A stretch of DNA of 45,789 nucleotides from Cohnella thermotolerans DSM 17683 (GTDB lineage: Bacteria > Bacillota > Bacilli > Paenibacillales > Paenibacillaceae). Position 1 is the first letter of the stretch, and each line of letters opens with the position of its first letter. A program made the translations under genes and the position numbers. The notes under the pieces are model-generated. The model was not told the DNA's origin and did no database searches. It was given only the letters and a program-made list of their open reading frames with translations. The stretch spans positions 39,501-85,289 of the forward strand of contig NZ_KE386963.1 of NCBI RefSeq assembly GCF_000429825.1, in the 5' to 3' direction. This document shows positions 24,601 to 32,376 of the stretch, in pieces.

Positions 24601-25794
24601 TTAGCTCTTGATCGTTCCGATAACCCCTTCGACGAGGAAATCCATCGATTCCAGCTGCTCGATCGTCGGATTCTCGCCCTCTTTGTAACGAACCTTGCCG
24701 TTTTGATCTTTGACCGGTCCGGCGAACGGATGAAGCTCTCCGTTGATCAGCTTGGTCTTCGTCTCTTCCACAAGAGCCTTCACGTCGTCCGGGACGTTCT
24801 TCCCGAAGTCGGTGAGCTGAACCACATTATCCTTGAGCGTGCCGCGATATTTGCCGTCATAGATGCTGCCTTTGAATTTGCCTTCTTCGGCCGTCTTGAC
24901 CATGTCGACGAACAGATCCGGCCAGTTCCATACGGAGCCTGTAATCCAGCCGTTCGGCGCCAGGGCGGAAGCGTCCGCATGATAGCCTACCGTCATGACG
25001 TTGTTCCTCTCGGCCGTCTCGATGACGGTCTTCGTGCAGTCTTGATGCTGGGTAAGCACGTCGGCGCCGCCGTCGATCAGAGAGTTCGCCGCGTTGGCTT
25101 GTTGGCCCGGGTCGCACCAGCTACCCGTGAATACGACGGTTGTCGTGGCTTTCGGATTGACGGACTTGGCACCTTGTTCGAACGCGTTGACGTTCAATAG
25201 AACTTGCGGAATCGGTACGGATACGATATAGCCCAGCTTGTTCGTCTTCGTCATCTTGCCTGCGGCTACGCCCGCCAGATAGACCGGCTCCCAGATCGTG
25301 CCGAAGTACGTGCCGAGATTCTCCGCCGTCTTCAGTCCGCCTTGATGGAAGAACACAACGTCCGGATGGCGTTTGGCTACGTTAAGCGCCGGATCGAGAT
25401 GACCGTAGGAAGTCGGGAAAATAATTTTCGCCCCGTCCTTGATCATCTGCTCCATGACGCGCTCCGCTTCCGCCGTCTCCGGAACGTTCTCGGCCCGCAG
25501 CACCTTCAGGTTCGGGAAGGCTTTCTCCACGGCGACGCTTCCTTGATAAGCCGCTTGGTTGTAGCCGTAGTCGTCCTTCGTCCCTACGAAGATGAAGCCG
25601 ACCGCCTTGCCTCCGGTGCCGATCGCCCCGGCGACCGCATCCGTATACGCCGATGCGGAAGGCTCTCCGTTGCTGCCGGCCGATTCGGCCGGGCCGCTAT
25701 TGCCGCTCGGCTGGCTGCAACCCGTAATCAGCAATAGCATGGCCAGTACCCCGTACATCATTGCCTTCGATATTTTCCCCAATCGTTTGTCCAT
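24601..25794 (-). CDS. BMP/PnrA-family substrate-binding lipoprotein of an ABC importer
   Basis: A 397-residue lipoprotein. The signal peptide ends in the lipobox LITGC with Cys26 as lipid attachment site, then a Ser/Gly/Ala-rich linker and a periplasmic-binding-like BMP domain (GFIFVGTKDDYGYNQAAYQG, IIFPTSYGHLDPALNVAKRHPDVVFFHQGG, VLTQHQDCT). BMP proteins usually bind nucleosides; linkage to biuret-type hydrolases here suggests another small nitrogen compound. GGAGGGG precedes the ATG. It follows the permease genes in the same operon. Confidence 0.92.
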   Translation of the reverse strand: MDKRLGKISKAMMYGVLAMLLLITGCSQPSGNSGPAESAGSNGEPSASAYTDAVAGAIGTGGKAVGFIFVGTKDDYGYNQAAYQGSVAVEKAFPNLKVLRAENVPETAEAERVMEQMIKDGAKIIFPTSYGHLDPALNVAKRHPDVVFFHQGGLKTAENLGTYFGTIWEPVYLAGVAAGKMTKTNKLGYIVSVPIPQVLLNVNAFEQGAKSVNPKATTTVVFTGSWCDPGQQANAANSLIDGGADVLTQHQDCTKTVIETAERNNVMTVGYHADASALAPNGWITGSVWNWPDLFVDMVKTAEEGKFKGSIYDGKYRGTLKDNVVQLTDFGKNVPDDVKALVEETKTKLINGELHPFAGPVKDQNGKVRYKEGENPTIEQLESMDFLVEGVIGTIKS

Positions 25795-25848
25795 TGTGGT
25801 TCCCCTCCATCTTTATATTGAATTACTGACTATAGCTTGGCTTGACGT

Positions 25849-26763
25849 TCAACCGCCGCCTTCCCCGGCCAGCACTCTGCTTAACGCTTCCGGCGTGTTG
25901 CTATGCTTCCTTCGCTCCACAATCAGCAGGGCGACCAAAGTCAGCACGTACGGAACCATGAACAGGAAAAAGGGCGAGATGCCGAGTCCCTGCTGTTGAA
26001 CGGTCAGCTGCAACGCTTGGGCGGCGCCGAACAGGTAGGCGCCGAGCATCGCCCGGGACGGCAGCCATGACGCAAAGATGACGAGCGCTACGGCGACGAC
26101 TCCGCGCCCTTGGGCCATGTTCTCCACCCAGCTGTGCGTGAACGCAAGCGACAGTTGGGCTCCGCCGACTCCGGCCAGGAAGCCTCCCGCCAGAACGGCC
26201 AGGTAACGCACCAGCTTCGGGTTGATCCCGCTCGCGAAGAGCACTTCTTCCCGCTCTCCGGCGGAGCGGAGAATGACGCCGATTCGGGTGCGGAACAGCA
26301 CGTACCACAGACAAGGCACGAGCAGAACGGATAAATAAGTGAGCGGATCGTGATTGAACAGAATGTCGCCAAGGAACGGAATATCGGAGAGCACCGGTAT
26401 GGCGACCGGATTGAAGCCGACGATCTGCTCGCTGACGAAGTCGCGGCCGAGGAACGAAGTGGCGCCTATCCCCAGGAACATAATCGTCAAGCCGGTCGCG
26501 AGCTGATTCGCCCCGCGGCTGATGACGAGGAAGGCGTGGATCGCGGAGAGCAGAAGCCCGCACACTCCGCCGGCCAGCGCGCCGAGCCAGGGGCTGCCCG
26601 TCCATACCGTAGTCGCGAAAGCGCCCAATGCTCCAGCCAGAACCGAACCTTCCGTTCCGAGGTTGATGACGCCGGCTCTCTCGGATAGAAGCTCTCCCTG
26701 TGAGGCCAACATGACGGAGGTGCCCGACCGGATCGCTCCGGTCAAGATGTCTGCCGTTATCAT
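25849..26763 (-). CDS. ABC importer permease, BMP-associated (NupQ-like)
   Basis: A 304-residue inner-membrane permease of the BPD-transporter 2 family, with about eight to ten hydrophobic segments and the conserved ERAGVINLGTEG motif near the N terminus (residues about 28-40), characteristic of nucleoside-type importers. The start overlaps the stop of the neighbouring permease by four bases (ATGA). Confidence 0.9.
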   Translation of the reverse strand: MITADILTGAIRSGTSVMLASQGELLSERAGVINLGTEGSVLAGALGAFATTVWTGSPWLGALAGGVCGLLLSAIHAFLVISRGANQLATGLTIMFLGIGATSFLGRDFVSEQIVGFNPVAIPVLSDIPFLGDILFNHDPLTYLSVLLVPCLWYVLFRTRIGVILRSAGEREEVLFASGINPKLVRYLAVLAGGFLAGVGGAQLSLAFTHSWVENMAQGRGVVAVALVIFASWLPSRAMLGAYLFGAAQALQLTVQQQGLGISPFFLFMVPYVLTLVALLIVERRKHSNTPEALSRVLAGEGGG

Positions 26764-27824
26764 CGCTTAGCCCTCCTTCTGCCACCGAGAATGAACAGCA
26801 AGACAAGTCCCATCAGAATGGTAGCCGACGAAGCCGGCAGCCCGGAGCCGATCTCCAGCGTGTTCCCCGCCACGCTGATCATGCCCAGCAGGAACGAGGT
26901 CCCGAGCAGCTTGAGCGGGTGATTCCAGGCCAGCATCGCCGCCAGAAATCCGAAGTAACCGTAGTTGACGCCGGTGGTCGGCCTTAGCCGCCCTTCGATC
27001 CCGGAAATCTCGATCATTCCCGCGATCCCGGCCAGAGCGCCGGCCGCGACGAGCACCCAGAAGTACGTCCGGTTGACGTTCATCCCGGCTCTCTCCGCCG
27101 CATGCCGGTTGCTGCCCAGCACCCGAATTCGGAAACCGAGCCGCGTCTTCGCCAACACGTACCAAACGACGATTGCCAGCACGATGGCGATGATGAACCC
27201 GACGTGCAGCCTCGTTCCGTCGAAGATCGGAAGCCTGAGCGTCCAAGCGATCTCGGGCGAGTAGGGCCAGTTGAACGATTCCGGGTCCTTCAGAATGCCG
27301 TGCACGAAGAAGGCGACCGTATAACCGGCCACGTAATTGAGCAGCACGCTTGTGATCGTCTCGTTCAGCCGGCCTTTGACCTTCAGCGCGGCGATCAGCA
27401 TGCCCCACAGCGCTCCGCCAAGCGCTCCAGCCAGCAGCATAATCGGAATGCCCAGCCACGCGGGGAACCGTTCGAGCAGGAAGACCGCGGAGCCGGTTGC
27501 GAACAGCGCGCCGATGGCCAGTTGCCCTTCTCCCCCTACGTTGACGAGGCCCGCCTTCGCGGGAAGCGCGGCGGCCAGACCGGTTAGAATGAACGGCGTC
27601 GCCTTGAGCAGCACCTCGCCCAGGCCGTACAGATCGCCGAAGGTCGATTGAACCATCGAACCGTACAAGCGTAAAGGATTGACGTGATAGAAAAGCAAGA
27701 ATACTCCAAACACGACGAACGGCGACAGCCAGACGAGAAGCTGCTTGAAAAGCGGCTTCCAGTTGCTGCGGAAGGGGCCGATTCCGCCAGACACCCCCAC
27801 GGGAACGAATGTCGGTTGCTTCAT
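26760..27824 (-). CDS. ABC importer permease, BMP-associated (NupP-like)
   Basis: A 354-residue permease, the second membrane subunit. It has a longer cytoplasmic N terminus, then about ten hydrophobic segments and the motif AKAGLVNVGGEGQ (about 90-102), the counterpart of the motif in its partner. It overlaps the ATPase stop by four bases and the next permease start by four bases, so the four transporter genes are coupled. Confidence 0.9.
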   Translation of the reverse strand: MKQPTFVPVGVSGGIGPFRSNWKPLFKQLLVWLSPFVVFGVFLLFYHVNPLRLYGSMVQSTFGDLYGLGEVLLKATPFILTGLAAALPAKAGLVNVGGEGQLAIGALFATGSAVFLLERFPAWLGIPIMLLAGALGGALWGMLIAALKVKGRLNETITSVLLNYVAGYTVAFFVHGILKDPESFNWPYSPEIAWTLRLPIFDGTRLHVGFIIAIVLAIVVWYVLAKTRLGFRIRVLGSNRHAAERAGMNVNRTYFWVLVAAGALAGIAGMIEISGIEGRLRPTTGVNYGYFGFLAAMLAWNHPLKLLGTSFLLGMISVAGNTLEIGSGLPASSATILMGLVLLFILGGRRRAKR

Positions 27825-29359
27825 GCGGATTCTCCTTTCAACATTCGTGCGCCGATCTGCGCCTTGTCCGTCTCGGATGGAAGATAGGGGCCCAACAACC
27901 GTTTGCCGGCCAAGACGACCAGCTTGTCGGACAGCTTGAACAATTCGTCCAAATCCTCGGAGAACAGGAGGATCGCCGTTCCCCGTTCGGCCAGCTCGAT
28001 CAGCCTTTGCTGGATGGTGAGGGTCGTGCCGATATCGAGACCCCGGCTCGGATAACTGATGATGAGGATGTCCGGCTTGCGGATCAGCGCCCGGGAGAGC
28101 ACCATTCTCTGCACGTTGCCTCCGGACAGTTGATCCGCCCTGCGGCCCGCATCGGCCAACGCCAGCGACTTCGCCTCTTCGCTGTTCTCCAATTCGCTTC
28201 GGATATGCCGCCAGTCTATGCCGACTCCCTTATTGCGAACCGGAATGCCGTCCAGCACCATATGCTCGAGGATCGTAAAACCCGGAATGACCGATTCCTT
28301 AATGGGATCTTCCGAGACGAAGCTGACGCCAGCTTCCATGAACGCTCTCACGTCACCGCCCCGAAGCGGCTTGCCGTGAACGGTCAGCGTTCCGGAAGCC
28401 AGCTTCCGCAGACCGAACAACGCTTCCGCCAGCTCGCGCTGCCCGCTTCCGGAGATGCCGGCCACTCCGACGATCTCTCCATGCCTCATGGACAATTGAA
28501 AATCCGCCAGCACTTCCTCCCCATGGTCTCCCCGAATCGTTCCGTTCTCGACACGCAGCACCTCGGGCCGCACTTCCGACGAATTCGGGGCCGGCTTCAG
28601 AACCGGCTTCAGCGCTTTGTCGCCCAACATGGCCGAGATCAGCGCATCGCCGTCCAGCCCCTCTTCCCTACTCATCTGATGCGAGACTCGCCCCGACCTC
28701 AGCACCGTAACCTGATCCGCGCATGCGAGAACTTCGTTAATTTTGTGCGTAATGAGCAAGATTCCGTAACCGTCCCTGCGCAGAAGATCGAGCATCTGAA
28801 GGAAGGACTCCACTTCCTGGGGAACCAGCACACTTGTCGGTTCGTCGAAAATAATGATTCGCGTCCCGGGGGCGAGCAGCACTTTCACGATCTCGAGCCG
28901 CTGCCGCTGACCCAGGTCAAGCTGCCAGACGAAGGCGTCCGGATCGACCGCCAAGCCGTACTTGGACGATACCTCCACGATTCGATTCCGCAACGATTTG
29001 CGCCGGATGCGCCATCCTTTCTCCACGCTGAGAGCGATATTGTCCAGCACGGTCATAGCAGGGATGACCCGGAAGTCCTGGAACACCATGCCGATGCCCT
29101 TCGCTCTCGCCCGAGTCGGCGGATGAAGCGAGACAGTTTCCCCATCCATCCAGATCTCGCCTTCGTCCGGTTCATAGACGCCGTACAGCATCTTCATCAA
29201 CGTGCTTTTGCCCGCTCCATTCTCCCCGAGAATGGCGTGAATCGAACCGGGTTTGACTTCCAGTTGAATGGACTGGTTGGCCGTTAACGATCCGAACCGC
29301 TTGGTCAGTCCTTGCGCTTTTAAGAGATAGGGATAAGATTCAACATCGGGATGTACCAT
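27821..29359 (-). CDS. ABC importer duplicated ATPase (NupO-like)
   Basis: A 512-residue protein with two ABC domains, the usual form for BMP and sugar importers. The first has Walker A GENGAGKST (45-53) and Walker B IIIFDEPTS. The second has a degenerate Walker A GISGSGQRE and signature LSGGNVQR, as normal for these proteins. It is first gene of the long operon; GGGGGG lies just before the ATG at 29359 and an AT-rich promoter region lies upstream. Confidence 0.93.
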   Translation of the reverse strand: MVHPDVESYPYLLKAQGLTKRFGSLTANQSIQLEVKPGSIHAILGENGAGKSTLMKMLYGVYEPDEGEIWMDGETVSLHPPTRARAKGIGMVFQDFRVIPAMTVLDNIALSVEKGWRIRRKSLRNRIVEVSSKYGLAVDPDAFVWQLDLGQRQRLEIVKVLLAPGTRIIIFDEPTSVLVPQEVESFLQMLDLLRRDGYGILLITHKINEVLACADQVTVLRSGRVSHQMSREEGLDGDALISAMLGDKALKPVLKPAPNSSEVRPEVLRVENGTIRGDHGEEVLADFQLSMRHGEIVGVAGISGSGQRELAEALFGLRKLASGTLTVHGKPLRGGDVRAFMEAGVSFVSEDPIKESVIPGFTILEHMVLDGIPVRNKGVGIDWRHIRSELENSEEAKSLALADAGRRADQLSGGNVQRMVLSRALIRKPDILIISYPSRGLDIGTTLTIQQRLIELAERGTAILLFSEDLDELFKLSDKLVVLAGKRLLGPYLPSETDKAQIGARMLKGESA

Positions 29360-29427
29360 CGAAGCTACCCCCCTTTTTTTGCGTTAAAATTCATTACATC
29401 ATAAATTAGGTTTTTTGACTTTAAACT

Positions 29428-29456
29428 ATTATAAACGAAAAAATATCGTTAATCTT
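29428..29456 (-). promoter_or_regulatory. Promoter of the importer operon with a dyad filling its spacer
   Basis: TATAAT (29428-29433) on the minus strand with a weak -35 (AAGATT, 29451-29456) at 17 bases. The spacer is exactly the inverted repeat AACGA-N7-TCGTT (29434-29450). A further TCGTT lies at 29479-29483. A weak -35 plus a dyad suggests activator control, perhaps by the PucR protein. The whole 218-base intergenic stretch is very AT-rich compared with its surroundings. Confidence 0.6.
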
Positions 29457-29577
29457 TATAAAATTCTAATATAATTGTTCGTTATTGATTGTATTTCGAT
29501 CATAAATATTACATATATATAACATTAGAACATTAGCTTAGTACGTCCAGGGACCCTTGGGGCGTCTCCGTAGCGTC

Positions 29578-31338
29578 TTATCGCGCCATCACCGCATGCC
29601 AGCTCCCCAGCTCCGTTACGTTCTCGCCCATCGCTTCCGCGTACGACTCGCAGAGGAATCCCGGCACCTCCGTGCCGTCCTGAAGTTCCACCTTGCCAAT
29701 TCCGAGCGGCGCGGCTATTCCCGCGACGAACGCGCCGAACGATTCGGACGGCATCTCCCACAGCTCGACGTGGATCGATGCGCCGCCCGCGCCTTTGCGA
29801 ATCAGGCCCGGACGAGGAGGTGTCGTCGCCAGCTTGAACAATTCGTACGCCGGAGCCGTCTTATCTTCCCTAACGAAGCGGGCCCCGTAGGCCAGCATCT
29901 GCTTCTCCAACGGGTATCCGCGCATATGCAAGCCGCATACCGCCACCAAGGTGCTGGCGCTCTCGCCCTGATCTTCGTCCGGCCACGGCGCCGAATGCAG
30001 AAAGGTTTGAGCGCTGCCGTACGCAAGACCTTCATGGCCCGCCAGGGCGAAGAAGGTGATGCCGAACGGAAGATCCTCCCCGATCGGATCGGACGGCACC
30101 GCCACGGCGCACAGATCGAGCAGATTGCAATGGTTCGTATACAGCCCCATCTTGGCGTTCGTTCCGATCGGGTCCGCGCGCACCTGTTCGCGCGTCCAAG
30201 TCCCGCCTGCGGTCGGCATGACCAGCACGGCGTCCTTAAGCAGCTTCTCCGTCTCCAGTCGGAATCTTTGAAGCCGATGAAGCGCCCGGAACAAGTCTAC
30301 TCCCTTGTAGTCCGCCGCTTGCCCCGATCTTAGAATCGTCTCGGTCACGGGCAGCGTGCTGCCCGGGTGGGTATCGACGAAGCCGCCCAGAGCGGCCCAG
30401 CGTTCATCCACGTACGGACCGTCATACAGGAGGGCGGCGGCCTCCGAGAACATCCCGGTATCGATCGCCTCGCACCTCACGCCCATCCCGTTCAACCGTT
30501 CGACGGCGCGATGCCAAGCTCTCTCGTACTCCGCCGCATGGGGACCGAAGTACTGCAGAGGCTCCTTCGGCACCAGCAAGACGGTCGGCTTCGCCGGTTT
30601 CAGCCTGGGAACTTCCTTGGACCAAGGGTCGTTCCCGTCTCTTCCCCGGACGACCGCGTCCACCGTCCTCGCGTCTTCCAGGCTGTTGACGAACACGGTT
30701 ACGCAGTCCAGGCTGGCCGAAGCCGGAACGACTCCTTTGTTGGACCAGGCTCCGAGACTTGGCTTAAAGCCTACGATGCCGTTCAGAGCCGCCGGCACAC
30801 GGCCGGAGCCGGCCGTATCGGTTCCCAAGGCGAAAGCCGCATGCCCCCTAGCCACGGCCACCGCCGAGCCCGAGCTGGAACCTCCGCTGATATACTCGCC
30901 CTTCAATGCGTTGTGCGTCTCGCCGTAGGGACTTCGGACGCCGACAAGACCGGTCGCGAACTGATCGAGATTCGTCTTCCCGAGCGGAATGCCCCCCGCG
31001 GCGATCAACCGTTCCACCACGGTCGCACTCTCCGTCGGCAAATATTGATAATCCGGACAACCGGCGGTCGTCGGAACGCCAGCGCAATCGATGTTGTCCT
31101 TGATCGCGAACGGAATGCCCCACAGGGGCAACTCCGACGGATCTACGGAATGAAGTCTGTCGAGGTAAGGGCGGATCCGCTCCATTCTCGGAGGGGTAAT
31201 CCATATGTTCATAGCCGCGTCTTCTTCGGCTCGCCGGATCATCTCGTGGATGACGTCTTCCGGCGTCAGCGCTCCGTCGGCATAAGTCGCCCGAAGCCAT
31301 TCAATCGTAACTCGGAGCGGCAGCTGCTTATACTCCAT
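29578..31338 (-). CDS. atzF: Allophanate hydrolase (AtzF type)
   Basis: A 586-residue amidase-signature enzyme that hydrolyses allophanate to ammonia and carbon dioxide. The catalytic triad is Lys80 (FAIKDNID), Ser154 (GGSSSGSA) and Ser178 (DTAGSGR), with the 24-residue Ser-Ser spacing of AtzF. The C-terminal domain (about 490-586, ASIHVELWEMPSESFGAFVA...GFLCESYA) is specific to allophanate hydrolases and distinguishes it from generic amidases. It follows the biuret-hydrolase-like gene by 49 bases in one transcription unit. No urea carboxylase is nearby, so allophanate must come from another source, biuret being the obvious one. Confidence 0.92.
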   Translation of the reverse strand: MEYKQLPLRVTIEWLRATYADGALTPEDVIHEMIRRAEEDAAMNIWITPPRMERIRPYLDRLHSVDPSELPLWGIPFAIKDNIDCAGVPTTAGCPDYQYLPTESATVVERLIAAGGIPLGKTNLDQFATGLVGVRSPYGETHNALKGEYISGGSSSGSAVAVARGHAAFALGTDTAGSGRVPAALNGIVGFKPSLGAWSNKGVVPASASLDCVTVFVNSLEDARTVDAVVRGRDGNDPWSKEVPRLKPAKPTVLLVPKEPLQYFGPHAAEYERAWHRAVERLNGMGVRCEAIDTGMFSEAAALLYDGPYVDERWAALGGFVDTHPGSTLPVTETILRSGQAADYKGVDLFRALHRLQRFRLETEKLLKDAVLVMPTAGGTWTREQVRADPIGTNAKMGLYTNHCNLLDLCAVAVPSDPIGEDLPFGITFFALAGHEGLAYGSAQTFLHSAPWPDEDQGESASTLVAVCGLHMRGYPLEKQMLAYGARFVREDKTAPAYELFKLATTPPRPGLIRKGAGGASIHVELWEMPSESFGAFVAGIAAPLGIGKVELQDGTEVPGFLCESYAEAMGENVTELGSWHAVMAR

Positions 31339-31387
31339 AGAATGAAATCTCCCTCCTTCCGCATGATGGACGCCTTATCGGCGCGAA

Positions 31388-32074
31388 TTACGACAACGAC
31401 CGAAGAGTGGCGATCACCGATTCCGAGTCGGACACGCTTCCGAACACGCCGCCTTGCATTTTCACCATATGAAGAGCGGCCCGATGATTGTCGGGATCCG
31501 TCGCCCCCGTGCAGTCTTCGAGAATCAGACATTCATAGCCTCGGTCGTTGGCTTCCCGCATCGTCGTATGGACGCACACGTCCGTCGTGATTCCCGTTAG
31601 AATCAGGTTGCGAATCCCTCTCGTCCGCAGAATGAGATCGAGGTCGGTAGCGTAGAAGCTTCCCTTGCCCGGCTTATCGATCACGACTTCCCCGGCGAGC
31701 GGCGCCAGCTCTTCGATAATTTGCCATCCCGGCTCCCCTCTAACCAGAATGCGGCCCGCCGGCCCTTCCGACCCGATCTCGGCGCCGATCTGTTTGCTGC
31801 GCCACCGCTTGTTGGCCGGAAGGTCGGACAGATCGGGACGATGCCCTTCCCGCGTATGAATGACGGTAAACCCGGGAATGGCCCTTACGGTGTCCAACAA
31901 CCGCTTGATCGGCTCGATCGCCCGCCGGGTCAGCGAGAGATCGTATCCCATGCGGTCGACGTAACCGCCCGGCCCGCAGAAGTCGGTCTGCATGTCGATG
32001 ACGATCAACGCCGTATTGTCGGCTCTGAGATCCCCGTCGTAGGGATATAAATAAGGATCTGCTTGAATAAACAT
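31388..32074 (-). CDS. biuH: Biuret hydrolase-like cysteine hydrolase (isochorismatase fold)
   Basis: A 228-residue hydrolase. The triad is Asp27 (VIDMQTDF), Lys134 ([10 protein letters not shown]) and Cys167 (TTDVCVHTT). The spacing (107 and 140 from the Asp) is nearly that of the characterised Rhizobium BiuH (Asp36, Lys142, Cys175). The N-terminal ADPYLYPYDG-LR-DNTALIVID, YVDRMGYDLSL, DLPANKRWRS and VKMQGGVFGS segments also match my recollection of BiuH. Product would be allophanate plus ammonia, feeding the next gene, atzF. The ATG at 32074 is preferred to one 21 bases upstream because AAAGGAG precedes it at 9 bases. Confidence 0.85.
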   Translation of the reverse strand: MFIQADPYLYPYDGDLRADNTALIVIDMQTDFCGPGGYVDRMGYDLSLTRRAIEPIKRLLDTVRAIPGFTVIHTREGHRPDLSDLPANKRWRSKQIGAEIGSEGPAGRILVRGEPGWQIIEELAPLAGEVVIDKPGKGSFYATDLDLILRTRGIRNLILTGITTDVCVHTTMREANDRGYECLILEDCTGATDPDNHRAALHMVKMQGGVFGSVSDSESVIATLRSLS

Positions 32075-32127
32075 GGCATTCACTCCTTTGATCATTAAAT
32101 GTTACTTAAAGACCTCATTGTTGTCAT

Positions 32128-32206
32128 ATTATATAACACAAAATTCAGGAGATCACTGTAATATGCTAACATATAATTGAACTTACCTTTGTAATCTGCT
32201 TACAAA
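32128..32206 (-). promoter_or_regulatory. Promoter region of biuH-atzF with two dyads
   Basis: TATAAT at 32128-32133 on the minus strand, without a good -35. Upstream lie ATATG-N4-CATAT (32161-32174) and a perfect TTTGTAA-N5-TTACAAA (32188-32206). Positions, about 30-80 bases upstream of the -10, suit an activator. The region is AT-rich. Confidence 0.55.
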
Positions 32207-32245
32207 ACGCCCGATTCCATTAGAAAACCTAACATGAACGAACAC

Positions 32246-32305
32246 AAAAAGATCCCTTTCAAGGAGAAAACCGGATCTCGGCTTCGTTCTCCTTGAAGGG
32301 GATCT
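32246..32305 (-). terminator. Terminator of the dnaC operon
   Basis: A 19-bp stem with one mismatch (arms 32287-32305 and 32250-32268; AGATCCC at the base) followed by TTTTTG on the minus strand, 72 bases after the dnaC stop. It separates the core operon from the biuret island. Confidence 0.92.
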
Positions 32306-32376
32306 CTTCATTCTGATTTCTATATTCCCGCCCTTCAGGGGGCGACGGATGAAGGTTAATGATACGGATGATAGCT

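Noticed and set aside
29540..29577. Possible terminator after atzF
   Set aside because: Only a short mismatched stem and no T run on the minus strand.
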